Assembly (NCBI RefSeq): GCF_016860605.1
Contig: NZ_BNJR01000010.1
Span: 162,768 to 226,767 of the forward strand
Origin: Lentilactobacillus fungorum
Lineage (GTDB): Bacteria; Bacillota; Bacilli; Lactobacillales; Lactobacillaceae
Length of the DNA: 64,000 nt
Reading direction: 5' to 3'
A program made the translations under genes and the position numbers. This document shows positions 8,802 through 17,565 of the stretch, in pieces. The notes beneath the pieces are model-generated. The model ran no database searches. It was not told where the DNA came from and was given only the letters and a program-made list of their open reading frames with translations. The stretch's first letter is position 1. The number at the start of each line of letters is the position of its first letter.

Positions 8802-9497
8802 ATGAAAACATTAATTCTAATTTCTCATCCAAAGTTAGCGGATTCAGCTACTCAGGAATTTCTAAAAACAGCTGGGAAATCTCAAACAAACGTAGCATTT
8901 GAGTATATCGATGACCTGTATAAGGGAACTAAAATCGATATTGTCCAAGAACAGCAGCGACTCATAAAATATAATCGAATGGTTTTTCAATTCCCATTGT
9001 ATTGGTATTCATCACCAGCAAGTTTGAAGCAGTACATGGATGATGTCTTCACCCGAAAATTTGTGGTGGCTAATCATCTGCTGCGGAACAAAGAACTGGG
9101 TATTGTAGTGACTTTGGGCGATGCTGAAGCCGAATTTCAAGCTGGTGGCAGTGAACACTTCACGATTTCCGAACTGTTGCGGCCATTCGAAGCATTTGCT
9201 AATAAGGCGGGGATGACTTATCTCAAGCCGTTTGTAGTGAGCCAATTTGGCTATCTGGAAGAAGAACAAAAAGAATTGTTATTGGTTGATTATTTGCAGT
9301 ATGTGAGTGCCCAAATGCCATTGAGTCTGGATAATCGGGAGAAATGGTTGGTTGACCAATTGACTCATATGAAACAGGAAAAGTCTGAGGATGACCAGCA
9401 GAAGTTAGATCTTATCATCGGTTCAATCGAGGCCCGGCAAGACCAGCTTGATGATTTGAAAACAAACGTTAAAATGATTCGCGATCAGGAGGAATGA
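8802..9497 (+). CDS. NAD(P)H dehydrogenase (quinone)-like flavodoxin-fold protein
   Basis: A 231-residue protein of the NQO/KefF/MdaB flavodoxin-like family, FMN or FAD oxidoreductases that reduce quinones and similar acceptors. MKTLILISHPKLADSATQEF is the flavin-phosphate loop, and FQFPLYWYSSPASLKQYMDDVF is the family's core motif (P-x-YWY-S-x-P). An additional charged C-terminal helical tail (about 175-231, KQEKSEDDQQKLD) is longer than usual. ATG at 8802 has GAGG 7 nt upstream. The next small gene is coupled, with its ribosome site inside this gene's last codons. Confidence 0.85.
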   Translation: MKTLILISHPKLADSATQEFLKTAGKSQTNVAFEYIDDLYKGTKIDIVQEQQRLIKYNRMVFQFPLYWYSSPASLKQYMDDVFTRKFVVANHLLRNKELGIVVTLGDAEAEFQAGGSEHFTISELLRPFEAFANKAGMTYLKPFVVSQFGYLEEEQKELLLVDYLQYVSAQMPLSLDNREKWLVDQLTHMKQEKSEDDQQKLDLIIGSIEARQDQLDDLKTNVKMIRDQEE

Positions 9498-9499
9498 GC

Positions 9500-9679
9500 A
9501 TGAGTGACACAACGGATTGGTTGACCAAGCAATTATCCCAGTTGCAGGAGCAGGAGCCGTCATTTATTAATCGCTCAATTTTAGAAGCCACTAAAGCATT
9601 GGTAGCCGAGCAGAATAAACGGATTCGTCAGGCTCAAGATGAGATTGACGGGCGAATTTGGAGCCCGGATAAGTGGTAG
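9500..9679 (+). CDS. Small hypothetical protein coupled to the flavodoxin-fold oxidoreductase
   Basis: A 59-residue soluble, helix-forming protein (DWLTKQLSQLQEQEPSFI, with a Trp-Ser-Pro-Asp-Lys-Trp end) of unknown function. AGGAGG lies at 9488-9493, so the ATG at 9500 (6-nt spacing) is chosen over the ATG at 9494, which directly abuts the Shine-Dalgarno. The arrangement suggests it is translated with, and works with, the preceding oxidoreductase. Confidence 0.65.
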   Translation: MSDTTDWLTKQLSQLQEQEPSFINRSILEATKALVAEQNKRIRQAQDEIDGRIWSPDKW

Positions 9680-9759
9680 GGATGCTTCTGGGAGATAAAG
9701 TGAGTAAAAATGACTCTTATGTAATGAAATATCATCGAGGTAAGAATAATACTTGCACT

Positions 9760-9790
9760 AAAAAAGCAGCCACCCAAAAGATGACTGCCA
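9760..9790 (-). terminator. Possible terminator downstream of the thiD/pdxK-like gene
   Basis: On the minus strand GCAGTCA pairs with TGGCTGC and is followed by six T residues. It is about 150 nt beyond the kinase stop, so assignment is tentative. No gene is seen in 9680-9943. Confidence 0.5.
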
Positions 9791-9943
9791 CGCTTCTTTT
9801 GCCGTAGTAGAAGCTGAAGGACATTATTTTGACGACGTTAGCCGCCGAATAGCTATGCGAACTCGAAGGCCAATACGGGATTTTATCCCAACTCAATAAT
9901 GACGTGATCAGAAAATAGTTTCATTCATAACACCGGCTTATTT

Positions 9944-10756
9944 TTAGAGTTCGTCCGCCGGGGCCCAGTGATTAATTGGGCCGAATTTATGGCCAACTTG
10001 AATTTCATTGGCAATTGCGACATCCACAAACTTTTTGGCGATTCGAACGGCGGTTTCAATGTCTTCACCCTTGGCCAATTCGGCAGCAATGCAGGCGGAT
10101 AAACTATCGCCCGTGCCGTTTTTGCGTTCGGTTGGGTAGAAGTCACCAGTTAACCAGAAGCTTTTGCCAGATTCAAGGAGGATGTAATCTGACACCTTGG
10201 TTTGGTTGGGGTCGTGGTGGCTACCCTTTAAGACGATATTTTTGGCCCCAAGGCTTCGGAGCTTTTCAGCCGCCGTCTTCATATCATCGTCGGTTTTAAT
10301 GTCCATCTCAGCCAACTTTTGCGCTTCAAAGAAATTTGGCGTGATGACGTCGGCGAGAGGGATTAGTTCATCCCGCAAAGTCTTATAAGCACTCTGTTCC
10401 AGCAGCATATTACCATGCTTGGTAGTAATGACTGGATCAACAACCAAGGGGCCAAAGTCATATTTTTGATAATTCTTGATAACGGTGCGGATTAATTCCG
10501 AATCAGAAAGCATTCCCGTTTTGCTTGCCCGAACGTGGTAGTCATCAGCCAGGTCTTTGAATTCATTATCAATAAAGGACGTCGGTAAATTGACTGCATC
10601 GTGGATCCCGTAACTGTTGCCGGCCACGCAGGCGGTCATTACGGACGTGCCGTAGACCTTGCGTCTAAAGAAGGTGTGCAGATCTGCCTGCATCCCTGCA
10701 CTGCCGTCACTGTCTGAACCTGCAATTGTGAGCGCTTGTGGATATTCGTTTGCCAT
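9944..10756 (-). CDS. thiD: Phosphomethylpyrimidine/pyridoxal kinase family protein
   Basis: A 270-residue ribokinase-fold kinase. The N-terminal ALTIAGSDSDGSAGMQADLHTF is the hydroxymethylpyrimidine-binding region of ThiD/PdxK. VVDPVITTKHG and VITPNFFEAQ are conserved substrate and ATP motifs, and NGTGDSLSACIAAELA carries the anion hole and catalytic Asp. The protein phosphorylates HMP (thiamine salvage) or pyridoxine/pyridoxal (B6 salvage); the two cannot be separated from sequence alone, so the symbol is provisional. ATG at 10756 follows TGAGGTG. Monocistronic; no thiamine riboswitch is seen upstream. Confidence 0.82.
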   Translation of the reverse strand: MANEYPQALTIAGSDSDGSAGMQADLHTFFRRKVYGTSVMTACVAGNSYGIHDAVNLPTSFIDNEFKDLADDYHVRASKTGMLSDSELIRTVIKNYQKYDFGPLVVDPVITTKHGNMLLEQSAYKTLRDELIPLADVITPNFFEAQKLAEMDIKTDDDMKTAAEKLRSLGAKNIVLKGSHHDPNQTKVSDYILLESGKSFWLTGDFYPTERKNGTGDSLSACIAAELAKGEDIETAVRIAKKFVDVAIANEIQVGHKFGPINHWAPADEL

Positions 10757-10835
10757 ATTAATTCACCTCATATCGTTTCTTAACTACTAACAATACCATA
10801 ATTTACGGAAATTGATAGTGAAATGTGAAATAGAT

Positions 10836-10865
10836 TTGCGTTAGTACCTGCAGGTGTATTATAAT
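10836..10865 (+). promoter_or_regulatory. Promoter of the 40-residue basic protein gene
   Basis: TTGCGT (10836-10841) and a consensus TATAAT (10860-10865) are spaced by 18 nt, 54 nt before the start codon. Confidence 0.6.
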
Positions 10866-10919
10866 AGTTTAGTCTATTGGAATTCTAGAAAAGTAATAAA
10901 TAATAAGGAGAGTTTAACT

Positions 10920-11042
10920 ATGCGTATTTGTCATCCACACGGTGTTCAGGGCCGTCGCCCAATCAACCGTAAAAAAGACCTTAAGCGGAATAAAGAACTA
11001 GCAGATTTGCAACACTTCTTGAAGCAAAAGCCTGCTAAGTAA
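10920..11042 (+). CDS. Small basic protein, 40 residues
   Basis: The gene has its own promoter, an AAGGAG ribosome site 8 nt before ATG and a strong terminator, so it is very likely expressed although short. The product starts MRICHPHGVQGRRPINRKKD and is rich in Lys/Arg with no membrane segment, which suggests an RNA- or ribosome-associated role, but no family is recognised. The Cys-His-x-His element near the N-terminus could bind metal. A longer frame from 10854 lacks a ribosome site. Confidence 0.7.
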   Translation: MRICHPHGVQGRRPINRKKDLKRNKELADLQHFLKQKPAK

Positions 11043-11045
11043 GGT

Positions 11046-11086
11046 AAAAAATCCCAGCCGGAGATGATCTTTGGCTGGGATTTTTT
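11046..11086 (+). terminator. Terminator of the 40-residue protein gene
   Basis: AAATCCCAGCC and GGCTGGGATTTTTT form a strong stem with a T run, directly after the stop. Beyond it, 11087-11460 shows no gene, only a weak hairpin at about 11268-11290. Confidence 0.9.
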
Positions 11087-11466
11087 GACGGCTTATTGTA
11101 TTGGTCTTTGGAGATTCTAGTTGAAAATACTGATACGGTGTCTTTGTCAACCACTTCTAAATAAATTCAGAAGCTTGTGAGAATAGTGTTACAGCTATGA
11201 TTTGCTTAGATACAGCAGGTCTTACGTGCTAGTTATCAAAGCCTTTAATGTCCGCAGGTTACCAGACGGACAAAGGGATGATCCCCTTTGCTAAGATGCT
11301 TTTGGCGGCATTGTGGTCGCAAAGATACTGCTAAATTCCCTTCACTCATAACTTTTCGAACCCAATGCATTTATTGAACAATAAGTAACCATTATTCTTG
11401 GGTATCTGTGATAACTTGAAAAAGCGTTGTCTGATTTTTAATTTAAAAATAAAAAATTAATGGTAT

Positions 11467-11472
11467 TATAAT
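11467..11472 (+). promoter_or_regulatory. -10 box of the two-component operon
   Basis: TATAAT lies 43 nt before the regulator start. There is no good -35 (only an A/T run), which would fit a promoter needing an activator. Confidence 0.45.
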
Positions 11473-11514
11473 TATACTGATATTGTATTGGAGTGTACAG
11501 GAGGATAACGGATT

Positions 11515-12222
11515 ATGATCAAAGTTGCGATATGTGATGACATTCCGGAAATGACATCACAAGTTGAGGACTTACTGACAAAGTATGATAGTTCTTTATT
11601 TCATTGTGATGTTTTTCTGACCTCGGAAAAACTAATGAGAAGTCTTGCAAGCACTGATTACGATTTTTTTATTTTAGATATTGAATTACCTGAACACTCT
11701 GGCATTGATATCGCAAAACTAATTAGAAAAAGTAATTATAATGTCCCAATTATTTTCTTAACAAGTTACAGCCAATACATGCCCGAGGTATTTGAAGTTC
11801 AGACCTTTGATTATATTATCAAACCCATTAGTCCAAACACACTGTTTCCAGTATTAGATAAAGTCGTTAAGTATCTGAATCTTGACGATAATCATTTTTC
11901 ATTTACGTTTAATCGAATTTCGTACAATCTAAAGTTAAATAATATTATTTTTTTCGAAAAGCGCCGACGGCAGGTGATTATCCATACGCTCACCGGAAAC
12001 TTAATAGCTAACATGGCAACCACAACGATTTTAAATAAGTTGGATAATTCGTTTGTACAAGTACACAATTCATTCATTATCAACCCTAGATATGTTCAAG
12101 AAATTGGAAACAATTTTGTTATTCTAACCTTTTCTGATCAATCACAAGAAATCCCAATTAGTCGAAAGTTCAAACACTCGGCACGAGATAAAATAATAAC
12201 CCAGTTGAGGAACGAAATATGA
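11515..12222 (+). CDS. LytTR-family response regulator (AgrA/PlnC type)
   Basis: A 235-residue regulator. Residues 1-120 are a receiver domain with the acidic pocket (CDDIPE), phospho-acceptor Asp55 (FFILDIELPEHSG) and Lys103 (DYIIKPI). Residues about 135-235 are a LytTR DNA-binding domain (NNIIFFEKRRRQVIIHT, FVQVHNSFIINPRYV). Such regulators bind pairs of about 9-bp direct repeats one helical turn apart and act in peptide-pheromone circuits. AGGAGG precedes the ATG. Its stop overlaps the histidine kinase by 4 nt. It converges on the peptide operon at 13.4-19.7 kb and probably activates it. Confidence 0.88.
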   Translation: MIKVAICDDIPEMTSQVEDLLTKYDSSLFHCDVFLTSEKLMRSLASTDYDFFILDIELPEHSGIDIAKLIRKSNYNVPIIFLTSYSQYMPEVFEVQTFDYIIKPISPNTLFPVLDKVVKYLNLDDNHFSFTFNRISYNLKLNNIIFFEKRRRQVIIHTLTGNLIANMATTTILNKLDNSFVQVHNSFIINPRYVQEIGNNFVILTFSDQSQEIPISRKFKHSARDKIITQLRNEI

Positions 12223-13511
12223 TAGTTGACGTCGTAATCAGACTTTCAAGCTTTATAATTTATGTATTCTTACTAAATTTTTTCTTTTTAGATGGATCTA
12301 TTGATTTAAAGATTCAGCTTAAAACTATAGTATTTGTTTGTATACTTATGATTATTATTGCGCTTAATACGAGTCTCGTCCCTGAAAGTGTTGAGCCGGT
12401 TATCAATATTATTGTAACTGTTGGTTTAATAGTCACAATTGCTAAACATCATAATATTCCAGCGAAGGAAGCAATTTTTTTAACCATTATCTTCTTAGCA
12501 ATTGACTTCATCTGTGAAACTTTGTCCGTTTCACTATTTGAAAGCCTGTTATCACCACAATTTGGTCCTACAAGCTTTTTATTTAAGATAATGACAACAG
12601 GAATTACTATGATTGTTGAAATTTTGCTGATTATAGGGGCAAAACTTATTTTTTTTAAAAACAAATCCTATTATCAATCATTAACAATACCTGCGCTACT
12701 TACACTAAGTTCTATTCCAATTATTTCAGTTATGATTTTGTTCAGCTTCTTACTATCCAAGCTTAATATTAACATTCAAAATAATTATTTTGAACTATTT
12801 GTCGTTTTGGGTATTCTATACATGAATATTTGTATCCTATACCTTTACAATAACTTAACAAGTCACTTGCGGAAAATTAATCAAATAACTCTTCAGAACA
12901 ATGCTCTGAAAGCCGAAAGAAAGTACATTACTGAAATAAAAAAAACTCAGAAGACGATTCAATCTATTAGACATGATCTAAAAAATAGGTTCTTGGTCAT
13001 TCTGGGACTACTTGATCAAAATGATATTGATTCAGCAAAAGAGTATTTGAATAAGACTCTTGATAGTGTTTCTACACACCAAGTTATGTATTCTGAAGAT
13101 CCTGTCCTAAATTATATATTGAACGAAAAGAGTAAAATTGCGAAGAGAAATCATACGCAGTTCAACATTAAAGTATTTGTTTCACACAATATTGAAATTG
13201 AAAATGACATCTTCGCAATATTAATTGGAAATCTAATTGATAATTCATTGGAAGCAGTTGCTCGTCTCTCAGCTGGAAAAAGGCGATCCATTTCCCTCGT
13301 TATCAAACAGCTACACAAGAATCTCTTGATAGATATATCAAATTATTATGATCCAAAGGAAGTAATCACCAGAAAAAGCCGCCAATATGACGGTTTAGGT
13401 ACCAATAATGTAAAAACTATCGTTAATGATTACCATGGCATTTATAAGCAGTGGACGGAAGGGGCTACTTATCATGTTGACATTGCATTGTTTAATGTTG
13501 CTCGTGACTAA
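12219..13511 (+). CDS. Sensor histidine kinase, AgrC/PlnB type (HPK10)
   Basis: A 430-residue membrane kinase. About residues 1-215 form six or seven transmembrane helices, the usual peptide-pheromone receptor. A coiled segment leads to the H-box (SIRHDLKNRF, His252), then the N-box NLIDNSLEAV and a G-box region (DGLGTNNVK) near the end, as in GHKL kinases. It is coupled by a 4-nt overlap to the LytTR regulator. The last 20 nt are duplicated in tandem (11 bp, 13501-13522) and its 3' end overlaps the converging protease gene by 117 nt. The ligand is unknown; the product of the 21-codon gene at 19655-19720 is the obvious candidate. Confidence 0.88.
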   Translation: MIVDVVIRLSSFIIYVFLLNFFFLDGSIDLKIQLKTIVFVCILMIIIALNTSLVPESVEPVINIIVTVGLIVTIAKHHNIPAKEAIFLTIIFLAIDFICETLSVSLFESLLSPQFGPTSFLFKIMTTGITMIVEILLIIGAKLIFFKNKSYYQSLTIPALLTLSSIPIISVMILFSFLLSKLNINIQNNYFELFVVLGILYMNICILYLYNNLTSHLRKINQITLQNNALKAERKYITEIKKTQKTIQSIRHDLKNRFLVILGLLDQNDIDSAKEYLNKTLDSVSTHQVMYSEDPVLNYILNEKSKIAKRNHTQFNIKVFVSHNIEIENDIFAILIGNLIDNSLEAVARLSAGKRRSISLVIKQLHKNLLIDISNYYDPKEVITRKSRQYDGLGTNNVKTIVNDYHGIYKQWTEGATYHVDIALFNVARD

Positions 13512-14372
13512 CTCGTGACTAATGAGGTTATTCAGAAGAATACAAGTTGTTAATAAAATTACAGTTGTTATAATTCCGCCTTCTATTCCGAAGTTGCCGC
13601 CACTCAATATGCTCCGCGTTGGTACTAACTGAAATTGAAATAACGATGATGGGAGGGAAAGATTACTTATTTCGCTACCAAATACAACGCCCATAACAAA
13701 ATTCCATGCACCATGAAGGCTTGCAATTATCCAGATGTTTTGATGTGAGTAAACAATGAGTGAACATACGATGCTAAATAAGAAAAGATTCGTGATACTC
13801 ACGATGGATGATCCACCGTTACTAGTATGAGCAAGTGTAAATATTAGCGAGCTCAATACAATTGATACTTTTATTGAAAATCTGGTGCAAAGTCCAATCA
13901 TTAGATATCCTCGAAAAATTACTTCTTCACTTAATCCTTGTATCATAAAGCCTATTCCATAAATTAATGTATTCAAGAGTGATATGTTTGGAACCCAGAT
14001 TAACTGAATACTTCCAGTAACTACATTGATGGCGACAATTACGCAAATAAGCAGACAGCCGATTATTAGTCCCTTATAAGTTTCAGAACCGATATCTTTT
14101 CTGGTGATCCCTAAGGAATGTAGACTACGTTTCTCAATGACATAAGAATATAACACAACTAAAATTAACGAAACACTTGTTGAAAATAGTTCTCCTTTAA
14201 CAAACCAATTATTTTGAAAGTTCATTTGATCATTTGTTCTGTTGAATATCCAGAAAATTCCCAAAAATATTATTTGAGATATTGCTTGAGATGAAAGAAT
14301 TATTGGTAGTTGCCATACAAGTGACGTTTTCCGAGTACTAGCCGTTAATTGTATAAGTCTCATGGTCTTCAT
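13395..14372 (-). CDS. CPBP (CAAX/Abi) family intramembrane metalloprotease, frameshift-extended
   Basis: A 325-residue polytopic membrane protein with the three CPBP motifs in order: EEVIFRGY, FTLAHTS and HGAWNF. Relatives serve in bacteriocin self-immunity and peptide maturation. The start is ATG at 14372 (GAGG 5 nt upstream); the longer frame to 14450 overlaps the preceding gene. It is the last gene of the peptide operon, 31 nt after a permease. The final 38 residues are antisense to the histidine kinase gene; removing one copy of the 11-bp tandem repeat at 13501-13522 would end the protein two codons after ISHE, so the tail is probably a recent artefact of duplication. Confidence 0.82.
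   Translation of the reverse strand: MKTMRLIQLTASTRKTSLVWQLPIILSSQAISQIIFLGIFWIFNRTNDQMNFQNNWFVKGELFSTSVSLILVVLYSYVIEKRSLHSLGITRKDIGSETYKGLIIGCLLICVIVAINVVTGSIQLIWVPNISLLNTLIYGIGFMIQGLSEEVIFRGYLMIGLCTRFSIKVSIVLSSLIFTLAHTSNGGSSIVSITNLFLFSIVCSLIVYSHQNIWIIASLHGAWNFVMGVVFGSEISNLSLPSSLFQFQLVPTRSILSGGNFGIEGGIITTVILLTTCILLNNLISHELVTSNIKQCNVNMISSPFRPLLINAMVIINDSFYIIGT
13501..13522. repeat. 11-bp tandem duplication at the end of the kinase gene
   Basis: CTCGTGACTAA occurs twice in direct succession. The first copy contains the kinase stop codon, so the kinase is unaffected, while the minus-strand protease gene gains 11 nt and changes frame. Confidence 0.9.
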
Positions 14373-14403
14373 AGTTTCCTCGTTGAATGCTTTTACAAAG
14401 GAA

Positions 14404-15105
14404 TTATTCGGCATCAGTTTTCTCAATTCGTTTACCAAAGACTCTGCCAATAAAGCCAGTAATTAGTAACAACGAAATTGCACAAATAATCATTAGGTTA
14501 GCAGTAGTGATGGACAGTATTGCGGTAATATTTGACACTAGAACTACAAATACAACACTAGAAATTACTGTTGCAACTTTCGATGAGCGTTGGAGTCCAA
14601 TAAAGACTGACAGTAACACTATAGCCAATGACATACTTACAATGATGGTTAGTGTTTGAATACATGCAATCCAATAGTCTAATAATGATCCAACAACTAG
14701 TTTTAGAAACATATTAGATGTCATAAAAACAATATTCGCAATTAATACTCCTAAAAATTCTTCACTCGTTATTATTACTGATAATGCAATTAATCTAGTA
14801 TAAAACAAAGAACTTCGATTTATCGGCAGAAGAAAGGTTTCATTTTTACCGAATCCAATATAGTTATTAACAATCAGCTTGCTAGCACAAATAGCTCCAT
14901 AAACAGAAACCACACACATTGTCACAGTTCCAGATAAGCTGACAATCCCTGAAAATCTAGTTAACAAACTTCCACTGTCCGATTCGTCAAATTTGCCAAC
15001 AACAGCAAAAAAGAAAAGAAAAACACACTCAGTAAAAAATGCGTAAAGGATTATTGACTGCATCTTTTTTTTCATAGCATTGAATTCATGATTGAAATAA
15101 TTCAT
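14404..15105 (-). CDS. ABC transporter permease of the peptide operon (second pair)
   Basis: A 233-residue protein with six hydrophobic helices and a short basic N-terminus (MNYFNHEFNAMKKKMQ), the profile of an ABC-2 permease, though without a family-specific motif. It follows its ATPase by 16 nt and precedes the CPBP protease by 31 nt, all in one orientation. Export of, or immunity to, the modified peptide is inferred from context. Confidence 0.7.
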   Translation of the reverse strand: MNYFNHEFNAMKKKMQSIILYAFFTECVFLFFFAVVGKFDESDSGSLLTRFSGIVSLSGTVTMCVVSVYGAICASKLIVNNYIGFGKNETFLLPINRSSLFYTRLIALSVIITSEEFLGVLIANIVFMTSNMFLKLVVGSLLDYWIACIQTLTIIVSMSLAIVLLSVFIGLQRSSKVATVISSVVFVVLVSNITAILSITTANLMIICAISLLLITGFIGRVFGKRIEKTDAE

Positions 15106-15121
15106 AGTTAAGGCTCCTTAC

Positions 15122-15847
15122 TTAGAACGGCTCATCCAGGTTCTTAATTTGGTCATTATAGATTTTTCTTATGCCGTCTGAGAACTTTCCATTTATTTGA
15201 TAGGGCTTTTGGAACCCCCCAATATAGCCTTTATTCATAACTGCGATACTGGACACCATGTTTCCGAGGTCTTCGAACACATGACTGGTAACAATAACAA
15301 TATTAGTCCTTGCAAAATTAATAAGCGTTTTTGTTATAGATTCAACTGTATCAACATCTAATCCATTAAATGGCTCATCTAAAATAAGAATTTTGGGATG
15401 ATGTGAAAGTGCAACTGCTAATAAGAATTTTTGCCTCATGCCTAATGACATAGCGCCTAATTTCATTTTATATGAAATTTGCAAATGAACTTTACTTAAC
15501 AAGTTATCCCAAGATTGAGGAGGTGTTAATGCGTAGTAGTAATAATGCTCTTCAAGGACCTCTGATGCAGATCTATTGAGCAAAAATTCTGATTGGGCAA
15601 AGACTGAGCCAATATTTTTTAATATTCTGCTGCGCGTATCAGGTGATAAAGGCGTTTCCTCTATATATATTTCTCCTTCATCAGGTCTTAATAGACCACA
15701 GATACATTTCAGTAAAGTAGTTTTCCCGGCACCGTTTGGACCAATAATCCCATATATTCCTGGCTCATTAATTACTATATCCTCAATATTAATTATCAAA
15801 TCTCCATTAATGGATTTCTTGAGGTTCTGAAGTCTTAACTGTTCCAT
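15122..15847 (-). CDS. ABC transporter ATP-binding protein of the peptide operon (second pair)
   Basis: A 241-residue ATPase: Walker A GPNGAGKTT, Q-loop VFAQSEF, signature MSLGMRQKF (degenerate SLGMR in place of LSGGQ), Walker B ILILDEP and H-switch TSHVFED. The length matches single-domain exporters of the CcmA/BcrA type. It starts 3 nt after the upstream permease stop, so it is tightly coupled. With the following 233-residue permease it forms the second transporter of the locus. Confidence 0.85.
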   Translation of the reverse strand: MEQLRLQNLKKSINGDLIINIEDIVINEPGIYGIIGPNGAGKTTLLKCICGLLRPDEGEIYIEETPLSPDTRSRILKNIGSVFAQSEFLLNRSASEVLEEHYYYYALTPPQSWDNLLSKVHLQISYKMKLGAMSLGMRQKFLLAVALSHHPKILILDEPFNGLDVDTVESITKTLINFARTNIVIVTSHVFEDLGNMVSSIAVMNKGYIGGFQKPYQINGKFSDGIRKIYNDQIKNLDEPF

Positions 15848-15850
15848 TAA

Positions 15851-16624
15851 TTACTCCTTTCGCGACAAAGCACTAAGTGATAATCCATATCCAATCAGTC
15901 CCCAGCTTAGCACCACGAACATATCAGCCCATGAAAATTGGCTTGATTTGAAAAGTGTTGCTCGTATCAAATCACTCGTGGGAACAAACGGGAGAAACTG
16001 ATAGAGTGCATATAAAAGATCCGGTATTCGACTTGCAGGATACGTAATTGGTGAAAACAAAAGTCCACCAATCATGATTACTTGAGTTATTAAAGACATA
16101 ATGTTTGTGGGAAGCCAATAGGCTAATGAAAATCCAATCAGGATCATAGTAGCCAGCGAAATAATAATTACAAGGATACTAGTCGGGGAAATGTATAGGT
16201 GAATTTTAAATCTGATAACGGCCGCTATCCCTCCCATTACAATACCCGGCAGTGCCGCTACCCCCCAAATAATGGTATCTGCAATAATGATTTCACCTCG
16301 ACTAACCGGTAAAGTTTTTTGATAATTAACAATACCATCTTGTTTTGCTGTGCTAATTATTTGCGCAGCCAGCACACACCCTACAGCGATAATCCCAATT
16401 GTAATTGTTCCCGAAGATAAGTAGACTGCTTCTTGGGGTCCTATCGATGGAAGAAACAAGCCCAACCCATAAACAATTGCAATTGATAAAATTATTTCAA
16501 CCAGACTAAACGTGGGCAACAGGTATTTGTGACGAACTAGGCTCCACCAAATCACACCAGTAAACCTCTGTATGTAATTTGGTGGATCAAAGCTGAGTGT
16601 AGTAGAGTGTATTTTTTTAACCAT
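15851..16624 (-). CDS. ABC-2 type permease of the peptide operon (first pair)
   Basis: A 257-residue membrane protein with six hydrophobic segments and the ABC-2 hallmark in the cytosolic stretch KQDGIVNYQKTLPVSRGEII, a substrate-exporting permease signature of the DrrB/NodJ kind. It overlaps the preceding ATPase gene by 8 nt. Likely role: export of the mature peptide or self-protection. Confidence 0.82.
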   Translation of the reverse strand: MVKKIHSTTLSFDPPNYIQRFTGVIWWSLVRHKYLLPTFSLVEIILSIAIVYGLGLFLPSIGPQEAVYLSSGTITIGIIAVGCVLAAQIISTAKQDGIVNYQKTLPVSRGEIIIADTIIWGVAALPGIVMGGIAAVIRFKIHLYISPTSILVIIISLATMILIGFSLAYWLPTNIMSLITQVIMIGGLLFSPITYPASRIPDLLYALYQFLPFVPTSDLIRATLFKSSQFSWADMFVVLSWGLIGYGLSLSALSRKE

Positions 16625-17540
16625 CCGTTAACCCCCTATAAAGCATGTCAAGTGGGAAAGGTGATAAACTATAATGCGTAATTTTATTGCTTTTAATTCC
16701 CTGAAGTAACCATTCAATAGCCTTAGGAATCTGATCATTCGTTAAATGAATACTGTATTCCAAAGCACCATCCTTAATGTTGGTATTTAAATTATCGGGA
16801 ATTTTTGCTTCGTCTAATGGCTTATTGCTAGTAATACTTAATAAAGATGAGCTAAGAAGCTCCTTTCTTAAAATGCTCGTATGCTCATCTTGAGTGACTT
16901 TGCCTTCATTTAGAAGGATGTATCGATCTGCGTATCGTTCCACTTCGAATAGATTGTGTGTCACAACTACAATGATATGGTCGTTGTTTGCTAGTTTTCG
17001 TAAATATTCCCATACAATAATTCTCCTAACAGGATCAACGTCATTAGTGGGTTCGTCAAAAAGTAAAATTGGTGGTGGTGCTACCACCGTCATTGCGAAA
17101 GAAGTTAATCTTTGTAGACCTCCAGATAATTTTTGGCCTGGAATATTTAACCATTTTTCAATTTTTAAATCATGGGCAATTTGGTCAATACTTTCATTCA
17201 TTTCTAAATGTGAAATACCTCGGATTTTCCCCACTGCTTCAATTGCTTGTCTAAGTGTCACTCCAACTAAGGGAGCATGAAACTGTGGCATCATTGCAAT
17301 TAACTCTCTTGCCTTATTTGACTCACGGATGAATGAAATGCCTCTATAAGTAATTGACCCACTGTCTGGTTTTACCACGCCCATTATTTGTTTCAGCAGC
17401 GTTGTTTTCCCTGCACCATTGTGTCCAGTTAGCGCAGTAATTTCCCCTGGACTAAAATCTACTGTAATATTTTTATTAGCATTGATTCTGCCATGTTTGT
17501 AGTTCTTACTTATTGAGTATGTGGATAGGCTAGTAACCAT
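16617..17540 (-). CDS. ABC transporter ATP-binding protein of the peptide operon (first pair)
   Basis: A 307-residue ATPase with Walker A GHNGAGKTT, signature LSGGLQRL, Walker B ILLFDEPTND and H-switch VVTHNLFEVERY. The 80-residue C-terminal extension is typical of DrrA/BcrA-type exporters. AGGTGTAAC precedes its ATG; it begins 25 nt after the M50 protease gene. It pairs with the overlapping 257-residue permease. Confidence 0.85.
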   Translation of the reverse strand: MVTSLSTYSISKNYKHGRINANKNITVDFSPGEITALTGHNGAGKTTLLKQIMGVVKPDSGSITYRGISFIRESNKARELIAMMPQFHAPLVGVTLRQAIEAVGKIRGISHLEMNESIDQIAHDLKIEKWLNIPGQKLSGGLQRLTSFAMTVVAPPPILLFDEPTNDVDPVRRIIVWEYLRKLANNDHIIVVVTHNLFEVERYADRYILLNEGKVTQDEHTSILRKELLSSSLLSITSNKPLDEAKIPDNLNTNIKDGALEYSIHLTNDQIPKAIEWLLQGIKSNKITHYSLSPFPLDMLYRGLTDG

Positions 17541-17565
17541 TTGTTACACCTCCAAATATAATTAA

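Noticed and set aside
11268..11340. Hairpin CAAAGGGATGATCCCCTTTG and short frame before the two-component operon
   Set aside because: Stem has a mismatch, no T run and no translation signals.
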